A stretch of 64,000 bases of DNA. It comes from Candidatus Zixiibacteriota bacterium. GTDB lineage: Bacteria; Zixibacteria; MSB-5A5; GN15; FEB-12. Shown in pieces: positions 61,986 to 64,000 of the stretch (position 1 is the first letter of the stretch; every line of letters starts with the position of its first letter). Where the stretch lies: assembly GCA_034003725.1 (NCBI GenBank), contig JAVEYB010000003.1:237486-301485 (forward strand), in the 5' to 3' direction. Under the pieces are notes generated by a model, which saw only the letters and a program-made list of their open reading frames with translations, was not told the DNA's origin and did no database searches. The position numbers and the translations under genes are program-made.

Positions 61986-62875
61986 GCACCAACATGCTGG
62001 CTCGAGTGGGTGTCGCGGCCGTGGCGATTCCGGCGATTCTCTGGATCTCCTATCAGGGCGGGCTCTGGCTGCTGGGCATGACCACGTTGTTTGCGTTGAT
62101 CGGTATGCACGAATTCCTGATCGCCGAGGGGCACACGCCCGCGACCGCCGCATACTGGGGAACATTTCTGACCGCGACCATGTCATTCGCCGTGCTGATT
62201 TTCGGTTATGTATCACTGGTGCAGGATGGCCAGGTGCGGGCGGCCGATGCCATCGGATTCGGTGCGCTCTGGATCGCGGGCGCGGCATCGACGCTGGTGT
62301 TTTTCCTATTTTCTTCGATGCTCTTTGCCCTTGGACGACGGGAGCCCCGGCAGTTGTTCGAGGCCGCAACGCGCCTGGTCTGGGGACTGATCTACATCAC
62401 GTGGCTCTATCCGTTCGTTTTCCTTGTGGGTACGTTCGTGCCGACGGCTGTTGGTCCCGGTATCTCCGGCGGAGATGTTCTGTTGTTGTTGTTCGCGCTT
62501 TTGTGGGTGGGAGACACTGCGGCGATGTTTGTCGGCATGAAGTTCGGTCGGCACAAACTCGCGCCCGCTGTCTCGCCGAACAAGACGGTCGAAGGGTTCT
62601 TTGGTGGGCTTGTCGGTGCGATGCTGGTGGGAGTGGTGTTATACTTCTGGCGGTTTGAAGGAACGGTCGCTCTTCTCCACATTGTGGCCATCTCGGTTGG
62701 CTGCTCGGTGTTTGGACAGGTGGGAGACCTGGTTGAGTCGATGTGGAAGCGATCGCTGGCCATAAAAGATTCATCGTCGCTGATCCCGGGACACGGCGGC
62801 GTGCTCGATCGCTTTGATTCTCTGTTGTTTGCCGCCCCGTTTCTGTTTGCATACTTCGTGCTGTTCGTCGCATAA
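61982..62875 (+). CDS. cdsA: phosphatidate cytidylyltransferase
   Basis: CdsA makes CDP-diacylglycerol for phospholipid synthesis. GTG at 61982 overlaps the uppS stop (GTGA). The 297-aa product has about eight membrane segments. Its C-terminal signature is SVFGQVGDLVESMWKRSLAIKDSS-type, seen as two pieces (GQVGDLVESMWKR and KDSSSLIPGHGGVLDRFDSL). SPNKTVEGFFGG precedes it. Confidence 0.96.
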   Translation: MSTNMLARVGVAAVAIPAILWISYQGGLWLLGMTTLFALIGMHEFLIAEGHTPATAAYWGTFLTATMSFAVLIFGYVSLVQDGQVRAADAIGFGALWIAGAASTLVFFLFSSMLFALGRREPRQLFEAATRLVWGLIYITWLYPFVFLVGTFVPTAVGPGISGGDVLLLLFALLWVGDTAAMFVGMKFGRHKLAPAVSPNKTVEGFFGGLVGAMLVGVVLYFWRFEGTVALLHIVAISVGCSVFGQVGDLVESMWKRSLAIKDSSSLIPGHGGVLDRFDSLLFAAPFLFAYFVLFVA

Positions 62876-62883
62876 TTCAGTCC

Positions 62884-63795
62884 ATGCGGACGCTTGATTG
62901 GATATTTGCGGCACGGCCGATGCTTCTGGTTCCGGTCTGGACGATCTACCTGGTGGCCCTGCACTATCATCACAGTATAGCAAAAGAGACATTTGATCTG
63001 CTCGATGTTTTATCGCTCAGCGCACTGAGCCTGGCGTTCGCCGGCGCGTACTACATCAACCAGGTCTATGATATCGAGTCGGATCGCCTGAACAACAAAG
63101 TCGGCTTTCTTCCACGCGGACTCATCAGGCCTGATGCGATGCTCGCGGCATTCGTGATAGTCTCATTAGCCGGGCTATGTGTCGCGGGCGGTGTGTCGTT
63201 CTGGATGCTTGGGCTGGTCGCGCAGATCGTCGTCTTGTCATGGACCTACTCTGCGCCGCCGGTCCGATTCAAGGATCGCCCCGTGAGTGGACCGCTTGCC
63301 AACGGCTGGGCGGTCGGCCTAGTCACGTCGCTGAGCGTGATGCCGCGCCAGAGTCTGGATAGACTGGGCTTGCTGGGATGGGATAATCCCGTCTACTTCT
63401 TTCTGGCCGTGGTTGCGGTGACGATCATCACAACAATCCCCGACCGCGACGGCGATGCGGCAACCGGCAAGCAGACACTTGCGGTGCGTCTCGGCGCACG
63501 CTGGTCGCTGGCGGTGGCGGCCGTGTGTCTGGGAGCCGCGGTGGCGGTGGCGTGGCGATCCGGATATCCGGCGCTGGTGTATGCGGCGCTGTTTGCGTTG
63601 GTCGTGTCGCTGTTCGCATTGGCTGCGCCAACCACGAGGCTCATCCTCCTGGCGGCGAAGGTCCCGATTGTCGTACTCACGCTGATGGCCTGCGCATTCT
63701 ACCCGTTCTATCTTTTGTTTCTTGTTGCCCTGATTCTGGGCACACGAATATACTACCACAAACGATTCGGAATTGTCTATCCGACGATAGCGTAA
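62884..63795 (+). CDS. UbiA-family prenyltransferase
   Basis: The 303-aa membrane enzyme has eight to nine hydrophobic segments and the two Asp-rich motifs: NQVYDIESDRLNNK (about residue 60) and DRDGDAATGKQTLAV (about 185). The family attaches polyprenyl chains to aromatic or lipid acceptors, in quinone, heme O, chlorophyll or archaeal-type lipid synthesis. Position after uppS-cdsA suggests an envelope lipid or quinone role. The YNQVYD variation does not settle the subfamily. It overlaps the next ATG by one base. Confidence 0.9.
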   Translation: MRTLDWIFAARPMLLVPVWTIYLVALHYHHSIAKETFDLLDVLSLSALSLAFAGAYYINQVYDIESDRLNNKVGFLPRGLIRPDAMLAAFVIVSLAGLCVAGGVSFWMLGLVAQIVVLSWTYSAPPVRFKDRPVSGPLANGWAVGLVTSLSVMPRQSLDRLGLLGWDNPVYFFLAVVAVTIITTIPDRDGDAATGKQTLAVRLGARWSLAVAAVCLGAAVAVAWRSGYPALVYAALFALVVSLFALAAPTTRLILLAAKVPIVVLTLMACAFYPFYLLFLVALILGTRIYYHKRFGIVYPTIA

Positions 63796-64000
63796 TGAAG
63801 AGCATACTCCCTTTCATGCTGGTCGCGGCAATCGCAATCGGCTGTTCGCCGTATCCAAGGTACGGCGTTCACTCGGCGAACACTCCGATGGAGCGTGGAC
63901 CGCAGATCGAGATGTATCGCACGGATGATTTCATCCGTCTGGGGATGTTGCTGCAGAGCTACCTCGGAACGCCATACGGTTCCAGGACCAAAGCGGGTGT
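63795..64000 (+). CDS. NlpC/P60-type lipoprotein, 5' part
   Basis: The gene begins at ATG 63795 and runs off the window after 68 codons. The start is a lipoprotein signal (VAAIAIGC, then SPYPRYGV). After a short linker it reads LGMLLQSYLGTPYGSRTKAG, the sequence that precedes the catalytic DCSG of NlpC/P60 endopeptidases, which cut peptidoglycan stem peptides. The catalytic residues lie beyond the window edge. Confidence 0.75.
   Translation, partial: MKSILPFMLVAAIAIGCSPYPRYGVHSANTPMERGPQIEMYRTDDFIRLGMLLQSYLGTPYGSRTKAG

Overview
The window looks like a chromosomal piece of a high-GC (about 60% by eye), Gram-negative-type bacterium from a poorly sampled lineage. The evidence is a heptose epimerase, an outer-membrane beta-barrel protein, a PilMNOPQ pilus machine, many lipoproteins, DUF4397 repeats, a dockerin-tailed subtilase and a DsrMK-like pair. 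A Zixibacteria-like or related FCB-group organism would fit, but this is inference from gene content and no phylogeny was run. Genes are densely packed with frequent ATGA/GTGA overlaps, GTG and TTG starts, and clear hairpin-plus-U terminators.

Region by region. 1-4.8 kb: the 3' part of gatE and complete gatD (archaeal-type tRNA-dependent amidotransferase), hldD, and a lone arginine deiminase. 5.5-10 kb: a giant lipoprotein of 14 alternating DUF4397 units. 10-15 kb: a YbdG-type mechanosensitive channel, then an Rrf2 regulator with a DsrM/DsrK-like membrane redox pair. 15-24.4 kb: secreted and membrane proteins, a short minus-strand RNA unit with interleaved inverted repeats, a crcB with an in-frame stop, a TPR-tailed protein kinase, a beta-barrel protein and an SDR. 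24.5-28.8 kb: tRNA-Arg, a fused glutamate mutase coupled to an Asp/Glu racemase, a frameshifted cytochrome c gene and tRNA-Pro. 28.9-39.6 kb: rlmN, two exported proteins of unknown function, a C-terminal processing protease, an operon of degenerate signal peptidase, HAD phosphatase, Ogt and M29 peptidase, and a subtilase with PKD and dockerin parts. 40-48 kb: a pilin-like gene and pilMNOPQ, in which the AMIN domain sits on PilP instead of PilQ, followed by an Ig-like lipoprotein. 48-51.7 kb: acyl-CoA synthetase, mtnA and FMN reductase. 51.8-54.5 kb: an accessory patch of mosaic palindromic repeats around a truncated PQQ-type gene and an orphan gene. 54.8-64 kb: SprT-like protein, then the translation and envelope cluster rplM-rpsI-rpsB-tsf-pyrH-frr, CBS protein, uppS-cdsA-ubiA-like and the start of an NlpC/P60 lipoprotein.

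The most unusual items are: (i) gatDE in an apparently bacterial genome; (ii) a roughly 150-nt minus-strand unit at about 17.87-18.05 kb with its own promoter, a strong ribosome-binding site, a 12-codon reading frame with no standard start codon, two interleaved perfect inverted repeats that overlap the stop codon, and a terminator that pairs fully only on that strand; (iii) the modular palindromic repeats at 51.8-54.5 kb; (iv) the glutamate mutase fusion coupled to a racemase; and (v) the AMIN domain relocated to PilP.
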